In this document: positions 9,232-17,900 of the stretch, in pieces
Layout of the letters: each line of letters begins with the position of its first letter
How positions within the stretch are numbered: the stretch's first letter is position 1
DNA from: Longitalea luteola
GTDB lineage: Bacteria > Bacteroidota > Bacteroidia > Chitinophagales > Chitinophagaceae
Reading direction: 5' to 3'
Assembly (NCBI RefSeq): GCF_017356035.1
Contig: NZ_JAFIQX010000011.1
Span: forward strand, 124,001-188,000
DNA: 64,000 nucleotides
Notes under the pieces: model-generated
What the model was told of the DNA's origin: nothing
Database searches by the model: none
Seen by the model: the letters and a program-made list of their open reading frames with translations, nothing else
Made by a program: the position numbers and the translations under genes

Positions 9232-9421
9232 TAGTCAATGGTGAATGGTGAGTGGGTCAACTTCTTTTAAGCCTCTCGACAAGAGCGACACGCCTGAGTG
9301 GTCAATGGTGAATGGTCAATGGAGCCTAATTTCAAGGTTCCCTTTTATTCGGCAGCTGCCGAATCACGAGCCATTCACCATTCACCATTGACTATTGACC
9401 ATTGACCATTGACCATTCACC
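9232..9421. repeat. Inverted heptamer array downstream of ppc
   Basis: Left-hand heptamers TCAATGG/TGAATGG (9235-9255 and 9301-9320) face right-hand complements CCATTCA/CCATTGA (9371-9421). A small palindrome centred on CGGCAGCTGCCG lies between them. Transcribed, the block could fold into one long imperfect hairpin. The array begins three bases after the ppc stop. Confidence 0.8.
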
Positions 9422-9427
9422 AAAAAC

Positions 9428-9459
9428 AAACGCACCCGGCGAAACGGATGCGTTTTCTG
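9428..9459 (+). terminator. Intrinsic terminator of ppc
   Basis: An 11-bp stem with one C/A mismatch (9428-9438 with 9445-9455), loop GCGAAA, followed by a short T run. It lies about 200 nt after ppc because the heptamer array intervenes. Confidence 0.75.
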
Positions 9460-9871
9460 ATAACTAAAACAACGGTAATGAAAAAAAGCATACATACTAT
9501 TTTCATATATTACCGCACAGTGCTTAGTTAGTTTTGGTCATGCTTGAATATAAACACCATCGTTTGAAAACGGCGTTCGGCAAACAATCGTGATTGGTAT
9601 ATCAAAGTATTAACCGTCTGATCTTTTTTATATTCCCCTCCTGTTTTTGACATCTTCTGGCTACTTCCCCATACTACCGCTGATTCACATTTTAAATAAT
9701 TCAATGTATCAAAATATTCAATTATTGAATCAGATAGCGCCGCAAGTGAGCAAAATAATGATAACTATTGTCAAAAGTACCATTTTTTGCTGGCATCATT
9801 GCAATTAATAAATATATAATATTATATATAATATAACTGTATTGCTGCATTTGTCCGGCTTTACGGGCACT
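9460..9871. other. AT-rich gene-free stretch
   Basis: About 410 bp between the ppc terminator and the porin terminator. I see only AT-rich sequence, including a run of alternating TATA near 9810-9835, and no convincing ORF, RNA gene or promoter. Confidence 0.5.
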
Positions 9872-9909
9872 AAAAAAGGATATTTCCAGTCAAGGAAATA
9901 CCCTTTTTC
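9872..9909 (-). terminator. Terminator of the porin gene, possibly bidirectional
   Basis: A 15-bp stem with one mismatch: AAAAAGGATATTTCC on the left and GGAAATACCCTTTTT on the right, loop AGTCAA. U tracts arise on both strands. It lies about 90 nt downstream of the porin stop on the minus strand. Confidence 0.8.
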
Positions 9910-9921
9910 TGATCTGGTGAA

Positions 9922-9945
9922 TTACCTGCCTGCGGGCAGGGCTAA
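9922..9945. repeat. GCCTGC-type palindrome
   Basis: CCTGCC-TGCG-GGCAGG is one member of a dispersed palindrome family also seen near 20680, 21227 and 22702. Confidence 0.6.
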
Positions 9946-10001
9946 TTGGTTTGGTTACGGCCCCGTAGGGTTGTAAAAAGAATATATGCTGCAATCAGGA
10001 C

Positions 10002-11072
10002 TTAAAAATGCCAGGTAGCGGCCAGCAGGAAAGTACCTGTGCTTTTAACACCTTCATTCGGGTTCTTTGCAAAAATGGCCTCTTTCGAATTATCCAGCCT
10101 GAACTCAGGGATGATCGTGAGGTTATCGATGCGAATATTACCTGATAAGGTAGCAGCCATTACGCTGGTGCCTGTACCGGTAACACCAGATAATCCCGAA
10201 ACTGCATTTTTATCATCGAAATATTCTCCACGCAATGTAAGTCCGAATACTTTTGAAGGATCAACGTTCACGTACACAGCCGATCCCCACCAGGAATCAC
10301 CACTGCTTTTGCCAACGGTTTTAACTGCCTGCATCGTGCCATTATAACCAAGGCTGAATTTATCGCTCACCGTTCCGGTAACGGTCAGATCAACCTGGTT
10401 AATAGTGTTATCACCCATGTCTTTACCACCTACGTAATTGAGGTAAGCTTTTATTTTACCATCGCTGCCGGTGGCGCTCACCTGTCCCAGCACCATTTTC
10501 TTGGCAAAACTGGCCGTTACATTGTCAGTAGGATTGGCCACACCAAGCATGAAACCGAAATTACCGGCAGTATATTCTGCTTTTAAACCGGTATGAAAGA
10601 AAGGACCGAACGAGAACATGTATGACATACTGTAGTTTCGGTTCAGGTAAGCGTCTACGAGTTCGTAACCCACATGTGTAGCCCATTTACCCATGGTAAA
10701 CTTCAGCTTGTCAGTAGCGGCTACTGATACATAGGCCTGCTTGATAGCGGTGCCCAGACCGTCTCTTTTTTCATTATAGGAAAATTCCTCTGCCCTTCTG
10801 CCAAAACCGAGATCAACCACACCAGTAACTTTACCAGTGGTATATTCGGCTTTTACGGATGCCATCCCCAGTTCGAACGAGTTGTGTGAGTTAGTAAAAC
10901 TGGTGTTATTGTTCAGATACCCTGAATCTTTGGCATTATGAAAATTGTAGCGATAATATGCGTCAACAGAACCAGTAATATTCAGAGCACTTTTTTTAGT
11001 AGAATCTTGCGCCTGTACATAGGATCCCAGGGCCACGCTAAACATGGCCAATGAAGAAATTTTTCTTAACAT
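10002..11072 (-). CDS. Outer-membrane beta-barrel porin, BBP2 (OmpL-like) type
   Basis: 356 residues with a signal peptide (MLRKISSLAMFSVALGSYVQA, cleavage before QDSTKK). Next comes NITGSVDAYYRYNF, the usual first strand of the BBP2 family, and then alternating hydrophobic/polar strands ending in an aromatic C-terminus (TWHF), as expected for an outer-membrane barrel. The family is uncharacterised in detail; a role in small-solute uptake is inference. It lies downstream of amt on the same strand, and such porins often sit near amt in Bacteroidota, so uptake of ammonium or another nitrogen source is a reasonable guess. The two genes are separated by the amt-tail remnant and three hairpins. 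Confidence 0.85.
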   Translation of the reverse strand: MLRKISSLAMFSVALGSYVQAQDSTKKSALNITGSVDAYYRYNFHNAKDSGYLNNNTSFTNSHNSFELGMASVKAEYTTGKVTGVVDLGFGRRAEEFSYNEKRDGLGTAIKQAYVSVAATDKLKFTMGKWATHVGYELVDAYLNRNYSMSYMFSFGPFFHTGLKAEYTAGNFGFMLGVANPTDNVTASFAKKMVLGQVSATGSDGKIKAYLNYVGGKDMGDNTINQVDLTVTGTVSDKFSLGYNGTMQAVKTVGKSSGDSWWGSAVYVNVDPSKVFGLTLRGEYFDDKNAVSGLSGVTGTGTSVMAATLSGNIRIDNLTIIPEFRLDNSKEAIFAKNPNEGVKSTGTFLLAATWHF

Positions 11073-11113
11073 TGCAGTTAGATTTTAAGTGTTAATGAAA
11101 AGGGTACGGTGAT

Positions 11114-11328
11114 AAGGATCGAGCTTGTGTCAGAAGTTTCGATCTTTTATTAAAGCTGTACCTTTTTCTTTTTAGATCTTTACTGGTTTCTCAACCAGCC
11201 TGGCATCATCACCGTTTACCAGCCAATTGCCTTGCAGAACTTCCTTAAGGGACCGGGCTTGTGTCAGAAGTGCCGATCCTGCAGAACCTTTATTAAAGGA
11301 CCGGACTTGTGTCAGAAGTGCCGATCCT
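11114..11328 (-). repeat. Three copies of a ~32-nt hairpin downstream of amt
   Basis: Copies at 11114-11147, 11249-11280 and 11298-11328. On the minus strand each reads roughly GGATCGG-C-ACTT, loop CTGACAC, AAGT-CCGGTCC, then a T/A-rich tail, so each can form an 11-bp stem with one bulge and act as a terminator. The loop CTGACAC is identical in all three. Copies 2 and 3 are also joined by a short GTTCTGCA-like direct repeat, pointing to tandem duplication. Confidence 0.75.
11172..11240 (-). pseudogene. Remnant of a second amt gene, C-terminal tail only
   Basis: The minus strand encodes VLQGNWLVNGDDARLVEKPV and then KI-stop. The complete Amt just upstream ends YLQGTLLVNGENGKLVEKPV and then EF-stop: 14 of 22 residues are identical in register, including the stop. 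No membrane-domain sequence precedes the tail; the hairpins lie there instead. The region after the stop also matches the 3' flank of amt (an AGCTTTAATTAAAGGATCGG-like stretch). I infer an old tandem amt duplication that lost all but its 3' end. Confidence 0.75.
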
Positions 11329-11349
11329 TTAATTAAAGCTTAACTTTCT

Positions 11350-12750
11350 TTAGAACTCTACAGGTTTTTCAACCAGTTTACCATTCTCTCCATTTACCAG
11401 CAAAGTCCCTTGTAAATACTTTTCATTGTGTTGGGTTTCATCCAGACCAAGCTCTTCTTCTTCTTCAGTTACACGCAGTGGAAGAATGAAGTTGATGAAT
11501 TTGAATATGAGGAAAGAAACAGTGAAGCTGTATAACACTACGATAGCCATTGCTTTAAATTGGGTAAAGAAGAAAGAAGGGTTACCGTAGAACAAACCTT
11601 GCGGACCGCCTTTGATACCATGCGCCAGTTCATTGGCAAATACACCGGTCAGCAACATACCCACAATACCGCCTAAACCGTGACAGGGGAATACATCGAG
11701 CGTATCGTCGAGGGTTGATCTTTGTTTAACACTAACAGCGATGTTGGAAATGATAGCACCAACAACACCGATAATAATACTTTGAGGAATTCCAACGAAA
11801 CCGGCAGCAGGTGTAATGGCAACCAGACCAACTACCGCACCGATACAAAAACCTAATACCGACGGTTTTTTACCTTTTACCACATCGAAGAACATCCAGG
11901 CCAAACCAGCGGCAGCAGCAGCGGTGTTGGTAGTTCCGAAGGCATTAACAGCCAGGCCTGTAGCACCTACTGCAGAACCTGCGTTAAAACCAAACCAGCC
12001 GAACCACAGTAAACCCGTACCGATCAATACATAGGGTACGTTGGCGGCAGGTGTTTCTTTTTGGGCAATATGCACCTTTCTGCGTTTCAGCACCAGGGCG
12101 CCTGCAAGGGCAGCACAACCAGCTGTAATGTGCACAACAGTACCACCGGCAAAGTCCCAAACGCCCATTTTAGCCAGGAAGCCGTTCGGATGCCAGGACC
12201 AGTGTGCTACAGGAGCATATACCAACAGGCTGAACAATACGATGAATAAGATATAAGAAGTGAACCGGATACGTTCAGCTACAGCACCCACCACGAGGCC
12301 GGGCGTAATGATAGCGAACATCATCTGGAAGATGGCAAACAATCCGAGCGGAATAGTGGTGGCGGCGGGCCAGGCGGCGCCTGATTTTACCCCTTTAAAG
12401 AAAAGAAAGGTGCCGGGATTACCAATAAAACCACCGATAGACTCACCAAAACTCATACTAAACCCAACAACAACCCATAATACGCCTACCACACCGGCAG
12501 CAACCACACTCTTGATCATTGTCGAGATCACGTTTTTACGATGCACCATACCGCCATAGAAGAAGGCCAGACCAGGTGTCATTAAAAAGACCAATGCCGT
12601 TGAAACAAGAACCCAGGCTATGTCAGCAGCGCTATACTGGGTTTCTGAGGCGCCTGGAACATAATCCGCTTCAGGTGTAACAAACATGGCAGCCAGGGCC
12701 AGAACTACCAATACCAGGAACGGCATAACCGATTTGAATGACAGTTTCAT
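11350..12750 (-). CDS. amt: Ammonium transporter, Amt/Mep/Rh family
   Basis: Conducts ammonium across the inner membrane. 466 residues with an N-terminal hydrophobic segment that may be cleaved, followed by about eleven membrane helices. Signature segments: LMTPGLAFFYGGMVHRKN (about residues 57-74) and the two pore histidines in VVHITAGCAALAGA and FPCHGLGGIVGM. The C-terminal tail (about 35 residues, rich in Glu) is cytosolic and would be the contact for a GlnB/GlnK protein; no glnB is visible next to it. The 3' flank holds three hairpins and a decayed duplicate of its own C-terminus. Upstream is AT-rich and lacks a recognisable sigma-54 site. Confidence 0.95.
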   Translation of the reverse strand: MKLSFKSVMPFLVLVVLALAAMFVTPEADYVPGASETQYSAADIAWVLVSTALVFLMTPGLAFFYGGMVHRKNVISTMIKSVVAAGVVGVLWVVVGFSMSFGESIGGFIGNPGTFLFFKGVKSGAAWPAATTIPLGLFAIFQMMFAIITPGLVVGAVAERIRFTSYILFIVLFSLLVYAPVAHWSWHPNGFLAKMGVWDFAGGTVVHITAGCAALAGALVLKRRKVHIAQKETPAANVPYVLIGTGLLWFGWFGFNAGSAVGATGLAVNAFGTTNTAAAAAGLAWMFFDVVKGKKPSVLGFCIGAVVGLVAITPAAGFVGIPQSIIIGVVGAIISNIAVSVKQRSTLDDTLDVFPCHGLGGIVGMLLTGVFANELAHGIKGGPQGLFYGNPSFFFTQFKAMAIVVLYSFTVSFLIFKFINFILPLRVTEEEEELGLDETQHNEKYLQGTLLVNGENGKLVEKPVEF

Positions 12751-13215
12751 TTTTTCCGTTGTTTTAGTTTAGATATAATTTTATATTACTAAATATTAAT
12801 ATCTAATAATATCATCTCGAAAATATCATTTTTTTAAGATAACACATCATAAATAACTTAGATTTTATAAATCACTATATATATCTCATTTATCCTGGTA
12901 AACAGCTGTAACTGCTTGTGGGCCCTATCTTTAAATAAAGCATTGTTTTGAAATTAAAAAAGCCATCCTTTTTGGATAGCTTCAAAAAATCGGGTTCGTT
13001 TTGCATCGAATTGCTAAAACTGCATTTTTTCAGAACATTCTTACGTTATTTTCGTGCCACAGCTCATTGCGGGCACTTTTTTAACCAATTTGAGGCGATT
13101 TCTACATCAACTAACAGCCAGACCATAACAATTCAGGTCAATTATCATAAAAATTGAACCAACCACCGGACCATAATATATATTAAATAAATACTCATGC
13201 GTTTGTATGTTCAAC
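12751..13215. other. Gene-free stretch upstream of amt
   Basis: About 465 bp, very AT-rich near the amt start (12780-12870). A terminator-like hairpin lies at 12956-12982 (AGCCATCC/GGATAGCT with one mismatch, flanked by A and T runs). I see no -7 box I would trust and no real ORF. Confidence 0.5.
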
Positions 13216-13246
13216 AAAAAAGCCACTCCGCAAATGCGAAGTGGCT
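13216..13246 (-). terminator. Intrinsic terminator of gltBD
   Basis: Stem AGCCACT (13221-13227) with AGTGGCT (13240-13246) plus inner CGCA/TGCG pairs. A run of T follows on the minus strand, 22 nt after the gltD stop. Confidence 0.85.
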
Positions 13247-13268
13247 CATTAAATAGCTTCAGTTTAAC

Positions 13269-14774
13269 TTATATCGCTAATACTATATTCTGATCCTTGC
13301 TCTCTAAATAAGATACGCCTTCGTTCAAAAACTCATCCACTTTGCGGGCGCACTCGCGGCCTTCGCTGATGGCCCAAACCACCAGGCTTTGACCCCGGCG
13401 CATATCACCGGCAACAAACACTTTATTAATGCTTGTTTTGTATTCTTTTTCAGTTGCCCGAACGTTGCCCCGGCTATCCAGGTCAACGCCCAGTTCATTC
13501 AACAGTCCCTCCTGTTGCGGATGTACAAAACCCATAGCCAGTAATGCCAGCTCGCAGGGGATCTCGCGTTCTGAACCAGGTTTTTCCACAAACTGCGAAG
13601 GTCTGCCATCTTCGGTCACCTGCCATTCCAAATCGACCACTTTCAGTGCTTTCAGGTTGCCCTTTTTATCACCGATAAATTCCTTGGTGGCAATGGCCCA
13701 GTGGCGGTTAGCACCCTCTTCGTGTGAAGTGGATGTTTTCAGGATCATGGGGAAAGTTGGCCAGGGCATGAACTCATTGCGGCCGTCTGGCGGTTTGGGC
13801 AACAGCTCAAACTGTGTTACCGATTTGGCTTTATGCCGGTTGCTGGTACCTACGCAGTCACTGCCGGTATCACCACCACCAATTACCACTACATTCTTAT
13901 TGGTGGCTAATAAGTGCTCACTGAAAATATTGCTTTCGATATTCGCATGGGCCAGCGGATCGATGCCGGCATTGCGCTTGTTCTGCTGTTTCAGGAACTG
14001 CATTGCAAAATATACCCCTTTCAACTCGCGGCCAGGGATCTTCAGATCGCGCGGAACAGTTGAACCACCAGCCAGTACAATGGCGTGGTATTCGCGCAAC
14101 AGGTCGTTGATGCGCACATTTTCACCCACATTGGCATGGCAGCGGAAAATAACCCCTTCCTCTTCCATCAGTTTGATCCTTCTGTCTATCACCCATTTTT
14201 CCAGCTTGAAATCGGGTATACCGTAACGTAACAGACCACCTGGCTTGTCATCGCGCTCAAACACGGTAACGGAGTGACCTGCATAGTTCAACTGCGCAGC
14301 GGCAGCCAAACCGGCCGGACCAGAACCAACCACCGCTACTTTCTTACCGGTACGCACATGTGGTTTCCGTGGTTTCACAAATCCTTTTTCAAAAGCTATT
14401 TCTATAATATGCTTTTCAATTTCCTCGATGGTTATCGCCGGTTGGTTAATGCCCAGTACGCAGGCGCTTTCGCATGGTGCAGGGCAAATACGGCCGGTGA
14501 ATTCCGGAAAGTTATTGGTAGAAGCGAGTATTTCATACGCTTCCTGCCAGCTCTTGCGGTACACCGCATCGTTGAACTCAGGTATTATATTACCCAGCGG
14601 GCATCCGCTATGACAAAAAGGAACGCCGCAATTCATACAACGAGCCGATTGCTGGTTCAACTTTTCATCGCTGTACCGCTCAATGAACTCATTGTAATTC
14701 TTCAACCTTTCCTCTACTGGTTTTTTACCGGGCAATTCCCTGGTAAATTCTAAAAAACCCGTTGGCTTACCCAT
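13269..14774 (-). CDS. gltD: Glutamate synthase small subunit
   Basis: Passes electrons from NADPH through FAD and two Fe-S clusters to GltB in the GOGAT reaction. 501 residues, slightly longer than E. coli GltD. Fe-S cysteine region CMNCGVPFCHSGCPLGN (about residues 46-62) with a second set in CPAPCESACVLG. FAD fold at VAVVGSGPAGLAAAAQL (about 148-164) and the NADPH fold at VVVIGGGDTGSDCVG (about 294-308). The C-terminal motif VFVAGDMRRGQSLVVWAI is also present. It follows gltB on the same strand after 188 bp, a gap that holds a palindrome (14902-14935). Confidence 0.97.
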   Translation of the reverse strand: MGKPTGFLEFTRELPGKKPVEERLKNYNEFIERYSDEKLNQQSARCMNCGVPFCHSGCPLGNIIPEFNDAVYRKSWQEAYEILASTNNFPEFTGRICPAPCESACVLGINQPAITIEEIEKHIIEIAFEKGFVKPRKPHVRTGKKVAVVGSGPAGLAAAAQLNYAGHSVTVFERDDKPGGLLRYGIPDFKLEKWVIDRRIKLMEEEGVIFRCHANVGENVRINDLLREYHAIVLAGGSTVPRDLKIPGRELKGVYFAMQFLKQQNKRNAGIDPLAHANIESNIFSEHLLATNKNVVVIGGGDTGSDCVGTSNRHKAKSVTQFELLPKPPDGRNEFMPWPTFPMILKTSTSHEEGANRHWAIATKEFIGDKKGNLKALKVVDLEWQVTEDGRPSQFVEKPGSEREIPCELALLAMGFVHPQQEGLLNELGVDLDSRGNVRATEKEYKTSINKVFVAGDMRRGQSLVVWAISEGRECARKVDEFLNEGVSYLESKDQNIVLAI

Positions 14775-14901
14775 TTTCTATTAACAGTTTATCGTTTTGT
14801 GTTTGTTAATGTTGTTTGTTACCAGCTGCTGTGCTACTATCAGCTTTACTTGTGTCACTCACTTCAGGGCCTGTTTCGCTATCAGCTGTTTATTCAGGTG
14901 T

Positions 14902-14935
14902 GCCACACTTCCTGGGACGCTGATGTAAGTGTGGC
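14902..14935. repeat. Palindrome between gltB and gltD
   Basis: GCCACACTT (14902-14910) and AAGTGTGGC (14927-14935) form a 9-bp perfect stem with a 16-nt loop. No U tract follows. A close relative lies at 22809-22845 between ilvC and ilvA; other GTGCCAC-type hairpins are at 53286-53312 and 63716-63758. Confidence 0.7.
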
Positions 14936-14962
14936 GCATTCCCATTGCTTGTGCCTGAGTCT

Positions 14963-17900
14963 TTATTTTTTCTTGGCGCTTTGTTTAACTTTTGCTTTAT
15001 CCTGCAAAGCTTTTTTGTAATCTTTCGGGAACACTTTAATGAAGTTCTTCAATTGGTTCTCGAAATCATCCAACACAAAACGGGCAACGGTACTGCCGGT
15101 ATATGCGTAATGGCGGGTGATCATATCATTCAGCGCCTGTGCATCCTCAGCATCCAAAGGATCCAGGTCAACCATTTCTTTATTGCACAGTGAACTGAAT
15201 TGTCCTTTCACATCATAGATATAAGCAATACCACCACTCATACCGGCGGCAAAGTTGCGGCCTGTAGCTCCCAGTATCACCACGCGGCCACCGGTCATGT
15301 ATTCACAACCGTGATCGCCCACACCTTCTACAACCACGTGGGCACCTGAGTTACGAACGCCGAAACGTTCACCCGCTTTACCCCTGATGTATGCTTCACC
15401 CGATGTGGCGCCATAGAAGGCCACGTTCCCGATGATGATGTTCTCTTCAGGCACATAGCTTGACTGTTTTGGCGGATAAACGATCAGTTTGGCGCCGCTC
15501 AATCCTTTACCAAAGTAGTCATTGGCATCACCTTCCAGCTCAAGGGTCACCCCTTTCGTATTGAAAGCGCCAAAGCTTTGTCCGGCCGTACCATTGAAGT
15601 TGAAGTGAATGGTATCATCGGGTAAACCCTCGGCTTTGTATTTTTTCGAGATCTCGTTCGACAGGATCGTACCGATGGTCCTGTCAGTATTCTTAACCGG
15701 GAAGGAAGCAGAAATGCGTTCCTGTTTTTCCAGCGCCGGTTTTGCAGCGGCCAGCAGTTTCCAGTCAAGCACGTCTGCAATGCCATGATCCTGCTCTTCC
15801 TGTTTGTATAAACCGGTGTAGGCACCAGCAGGTTCTTTATATAAGATAGGCGACAGATCGAGCTTGCTCGTCTTCCAGTGTGTAATGCCTTCCCGCACGG
15901 TCAGGCAATCGGCTTGTCCAACCATTTCATTAATGGTGCGGAAGCCCAGCTCAGCCATGATCTCACGGAGGTCCTGAACCAGGAACCGGAAGAAGTTCAC
16001 AACGTGATCGGCATTACCTGAGAAGCGTTTGCGCAGTTCAGGATCCTGGGTAGCGACCCCAACAGGGCAGGTATTCAAATGACATTTACGCATCATGATA
16101 CAACCTTCCACAACGAGCGCTGCAGTAGCAACACCCCACTCTTCGGCACCTAACAGGGTAGCGATGGCAATATCACGGCCTGTTTTCATTTGACCGTCGG
16201 CCTGTACGACCACGCGGCTGCGTAATTTATTTTTCACCAGGGTTTGATGAGATTCGGCCAAACCTAACTCCCATGGCAAACCGGCGTGTTTAATTGAACT
16301 GATGGGCGAAGCACCTGTACCACCATCATGACCTGAGATCAGGATCACATCGGCTTTGGCTTTGGCCACACCGGCTGCGATCGTACCCACACCGGCTTTA
16401 GACACCAGCTTCACGTTGATGCGGGCTGCGCGGTTCGAGTTCTTCAGGTCGAAGATCAGCTGCGCGAGGTCTTCGATAGAATAAATATCGTGGTGTGGTG
16501 GCGGAGAGATCAGACCTACACCTGGCGTGGAGTGACGGGTTTTACCGATCCAATCATCTACCTTATGGCCAGGTAACTGACCACCTTCACCGGGTTTTGC
16601 ACCCTGTGCCATTTTGATCTGCAGCTCATCGGCTTCCGTCAAATAGTAGCTGGTTACCCCAAAGCGGGCGCTGGCCACCTGTTTAATGGCGCTGCGCATA
16701 CTGTCGCCGTTAGGCAATGGCGTGTAACGAATTTCATCTTCACCGCCTTCACCGGTATTGCTCTTTGCGCCTATGCGGTTCATGGCAATAGCCAGTGTAG
16801 TATGTGCTTCCCATGAAATAGAACCAAAGCTCATGGCTCCGGTAGCAAAGCGTTTCAAAATGCTTTCGGCTGACTCAACCTCGTCGATCGAGATGGCAGG
16901 CCTGTTCACCTTGAACTGGAACATACCACGCAGCGTGGCGGCTTTTTCAGCCTGCTCGTTTACAGCTTTAGCGTATTTCTTGTACGTATTGTAATCATTC
17001 ATCCGGGTTGCATACTGCAACAGATGAATGGTTGTTGGATTGAACAGGTGATACTCCCCTTTCCGTTTCCATTGGTAAACACCACCAACCGGTAAACGCT
17101 CAACAGGAATATCCTTGCGGCTGAAGGCAAACCAATGTTTGGCCAGCGCTTCTTTAGCCAGTTCATCCAGGCCGATACCTTCTATACGGCTAACGGCGCC
17201 GGTGAAACATTTATCAACGAGGTCTTTATTCAGACCAAGTATTTCGAAGATCTGGGCGCCCTGGTATGATTGCAGGGTAGAGATACCCATTTTAGAGAAC
17301 ACTTTCAGCAAACCGTCGCAAACTGCTTTGATATAGTTCTTACGCAGTTGATCCCAGGTAAGTTCTGTTTGCAGACTGTTGTTCACTTTCATGTTGCGGA
17401 TGGTAGCCAGTGCCAGGTATGGGTTGATGGCAGTGGCGCCAAAGCCTAACAAACAGGCAAAGTGATGTACTTCCCAAACGTCGCCGGCTTCTACCACGAT
17501 ACCTACTTTACCACGCAAGCCTTTGCGGATAAGATAGTGATGCACGGCAGCAGTGGCCAGCAAAGAAGGAATGGCAGCGTGATCAGAATCTACTGCGCGG
17601 TCGCAGAGGATCAGCACTTCAAACCCGTCGTGTACGGCGTCCTCCGCATAACGGCAAAGCCTGTCGAGCCCTTTTTTCAATGAACCGGGTTTACCATCGG
17701 CCCTGAAATAGGTTTGCAGTGTTTTTGCCTGGAAGATACCGGTATCGATACTGCGCAGCTTTTCGAGTTCGGTGCTGGTGAGTATCGGGTGTTTCAATGC
17801 CACGGTATGGCAATGTTTGGGATCTTCAAGTAATAAGTTGTCGTTATTTCCAACAAAGGTTGCCAAACTCATCACCATACGTTCGCGAATGGGATCGATG

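Noticed and set aside
11114-11328. Hairpin copies as part of a small protein-coding repeat
   Set aside because: A frame (GSALLTQ-R repeats) runs into the amt tail remnant, but it has no start codon and the hairpin symmetry explains the repeats better.
12948-13157. 69-codon plus-strand ORF between amt and gltD
   Set aside because: Low-complexity, Phe/Lys-rich, contains a terminator-like hairpin and has no expected start signals.
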